Source of the DNA: Streptomyces lincolnensis
Lineage (GTDB): Bacteria; Actinomycetota; Actinomycetes; Streptomycetales; Streptomycetaceae
Length of the DNA: 64,000 nt
Direction of reading: 5' to 3'
Assembly (NCBI RefSeq): GCF_021173675.1
Contig: NZ_JAIHON010000009.1
Location: forward strand, 434,001-498,000
Part shown: one piece after another, positions 62,713 through 64,000 of the stretch
How positions within the stretch are numbered: the stretch's first letter is position 1
Layout of the letters: each line of letters begins with the position of its first letter
Translations under genes and position numbers: made by a program
The notes under the pieces: generated by a model
What the model was told of the DNA's origin: nothing
Databases searched by the model: none
Seen by the model: only the letters and a program-made list of their open reading frames with translations

Positions 62713-63372
62713 TTGAATATTAGTCAACAGCGCGGTGCTGCCCGCCCCCGGGCGCGCGGTACCGAGCGCTCCGTCGCACGCCGTGCCGAACTCATCGCCA
62801 TCGGGCGGAAGTTGTTCGCCGACACGTCGTACGACGCGCTCTCGATGGACGACATCGCCCGCCAGGCGCTTGTCGCCAAGGGACTGATCTACTACTACTT
62901 CCAGTCCAAGCGCGGTTACTACCTGGCGATCATCCAGGACTCCGTCGTCGACCTGGTCACCTACGCGGCGAGCGGCCTGGAGATGGAGCCGGTGGACCGG
63001 GTCCACCGCACCATCGACAGCTATCTGCGGTACGCCGAGCACAACCAGGCCGCCTACCGCACCATCGTCAGCGGCGGCGTCGGATTCGACGCCGAGGTGC
63101 ACGCCATCCGGGACGGGGTCCGCGAGGCGATCGTCGCGACCATCGCCGAAGGGGCGTACGGCCGCAGCGACATCGCGCCGGTGGCCCGGATGGGCCTGCT
63201 GGCCTGGGTGTGCAGCGTCGAGGGTGCCGCCCTCGACTGGATCGACCGCCCGAACCTGTCCCGCGACACGATGCGCGACCTGCTGGTGAAGACGCTCGGC
63301 GGCGCCATGCGGGCCATCGAGGAGATGGACCCCGCGTACCCGGCTCCGGAGCCGGCCCGCCGCGACGACTGA
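62713..63372 (+). CDS. TetR family regulator
   Basis: About 219 residues. The N-terminal HTH is ELIAIGRKLFADTSYDALSMDDIARQALVAKGLIYYYFQSKRGYYLAII (about 25-73); the ligand-binding half is helical with VREAIVATIAEGAYG and VARMGLLAWVCSVEGAALDWID. TTG 62713 (LNISQQRGAARPRARG) is the likeliest start; GTG 62680 would add 11 residues. Neither has a clear Shine-Dalgarno. It converges on the chitinase gene. Confidence 0.88.
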   Translation: MNISQQRGAARPRARGTERSVARRAELIAIGRKLFADTSYDALSMDDIARQALVAKGLIYYYFQSKRGYYLAIIQDSVVDLVTYAASGLEMEPVDRVHRTIDSYLRYAEHNQAAYRTIVSGGVGFDAEVHAIRDGVREAIVATIAEGAYGRSDIAPVARMGLLAWVCSVEGAALDWIDRPNLSRDTMRDLLVKTLGGAMRAIEEMDPAYPAPEPARRDD

Positions 63373-63382
63373 CGGCCGGCCG

Positions 63383-63421
63383 CCACGAGTTGGGGCGGAG
63401 GCTCGTGGTCCTCCGCCCCAA
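63383..63421. terminator. Terminator between TetR and chitinase genes, pseudoknot-capable
   Basis: TTGGGGCGGAGG (63390-63401) pairs with CCTCCGCCCCAA (63410-63421). The loop CTCGTGG (63402-63408) is exactly complementary to CCACGAG directly 5' of the stem (63383-63389). It ends both convergent transcripts. Confidence 0.8.
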
Positions 63422-63438
63422 GTACCCCGTGGGACCGG

Positions 63439-64000
63439 CTACTTGATGGCCTTGATCAGCTCGCCGCCCGTGGTGTCCCCGCTCAGCTCCCAGAAGAAGG
63501 TGCCGCCCAGACCCTGCTGGTTCTTGTACGCCATCTTCGTGGCGATGGTCGCGGGGGTGTCGTAACTCCACCAGTCGTTCCCGCACTTGGCGTACGCGGT
63601 GCCGGCGACCGTCCCCGTCGCCGGGCACTTGGCCTTCAGCACCTTGTAGTCGTCGATGCCCTGCTCGTACGTCCCGGCGGCCGGCCCGGTCGCGGTGCCG
63701 CCCGGCGCCGACTGGGTGACACCGGTCCAGCCGCGGCCGTAGAAGCCGATGCCCAGCAGCAGCTTGGCGGCCGGGATGCCGAGCCCCTTGAGCTTCGCGA
63801 TGGTCGCCGAGGTGTGGTAACCCGCCTTCGGGATGCCGGAGTACGAGGTGAGCGGCGAGTGCGGGGCCGTCGGCCCGGCCGCGTCCCAGGCGCCGAAGTA
63901 GTCGTAGGTCATCGGGTTGTACCAGTCGACGTATCGGGCGGCGCCCGCGTAGTCGGCCGCGTCGATCTTGCCGCCGGGGGTCGCGTCGGCGGTGATCGCC
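63439..64000 (-). CDS. GH18 chitinase, C-terminal part (cut by window edge)
   Basis: The last 186 residues of a family 18 chitinase on the minus strand; the frame is open to base 64000. YVDWYNPMTYDYFGAWD is the substrate-binding strand after the catalytic DxxDxDxE, which lies outside the window. KLLLGIGFYGRGWTGV and GGTFFWELSGDTTGGELIKAIK, with the conserved Trp at the barrel base, follow. An insertion around GIDDYKVLKAKCP...YAKCGNDWWSYDTP belongs to the subfamily A alpha/beta insert. It would be secreted and degrade chitin. Confidence 0.93.
   Translation of the reverse strand, partial: AITADATPGGKIDAADYAGAARYVDWYNPMTYDYFGAWDAAGPTAPHSPLTSYSGIPKAGYHTSATIAKLKGLGIPAAKLLLGIGFYGRGWTGVTQSAPGGTATGPAAGTYEQGIDDYKVLKAKCPATGTVAGTAYAKCGNDWWSYDTPATIATKMAYKNQQGLGGTFFWELSGDTTGGELIKAIK

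Overview
The window is high-GC DNA (most third codon positions are G or C, GTG starts are common, many genes share ATGA/GTGA stop-start overlaps). Gene content and order look like the core chromosome of a Streptomyces species: bldD beside the pyrimidine operon, the actinobacterial integration host factor between pyrF and gmk, a helicase-dead PriA, and FMN-riboswitch riboflavin genes followed by hisE and hisG. From memory the order resembles the aroB-to-chitinase stretch of Streptomyces coelicolor. No rRNA, tRNA, CRISPR array, insertion sequence or prophage was seen.

Left part (1-29.4 kb), housekeeping. It starts with the 3' part of aroB, then a proline-rich P-loop protein, a degenerate M24 peptidase, efp and nusB, closed by a strong bidirectional terminator. 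bldD (minus) is divergent from pyrR-pyrB-pyrC-(membrane PH-like gene)-carA-carB-pyrD-pyrF, which encodes nearly the whole route to UMP. Its leader carries a PyrR-type RNA hairpin that can cover the pyrR Shine-Dalgarno. Next come mihF (sIHF), gmk, rpoZ, coaBC, metK, priA, a non-coding tandem-repeat block, a small HTH gene, fmt and rsmB, then an MMPL exporter on the minus strand and rpe.

Middle part (29.4-49.9 kb), mixed accessory and metabolic genes. It holds a SorC-type regulator, a solitary barstar-like protein, a STAND/TPR ATPase and a GT-B glycerophosphotransferase-like gene whose 5' end contains nine copies of a 7-bp repeat. These are followed by a GuaB1-type GMP reductase, a second small HTH gene, an amino-acid permease with its own Lrp regulator, SRPBCC and MFS genes, and a secreted protein. 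Then come a nitrilase-family amidase plus an amino-acid oxidase/monooxygenase, a DUF5995-like gene, a GH6 glucanase, and a divergent MFS/ROK pair with a palindromic operator. GCAA-type motifs with near-helical spacing occur upstream of both the permease and the amidase-oxidase pair, suggesting one Lrp-controlled regulon.

Right part (50-64 kb). An FMN riboswitch precedes ribE-ribM-ribBA-ribH, then hisE, hisG and a PH-domain gene. Two tandem CNNM/CBS membrane proteins converge on an EccA-like AAA+ ATPase. The end holds a small P-loop kinase with an unclear start, a Tat-exported C39-like peptidase, a 46-residue membrane protein, a TetR regulator and the C-terminal part of a GH18 chitinase cut by the window edge.

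Most operons are separated by long perfect GC-rich stems. Tandem repeats of several kinds (7, 15, 17, 18 and about 92-132 bp) lie at gene boundaries or inside genes, and two copies of what I recognise as a Streptomyces interspersed repeat are present.
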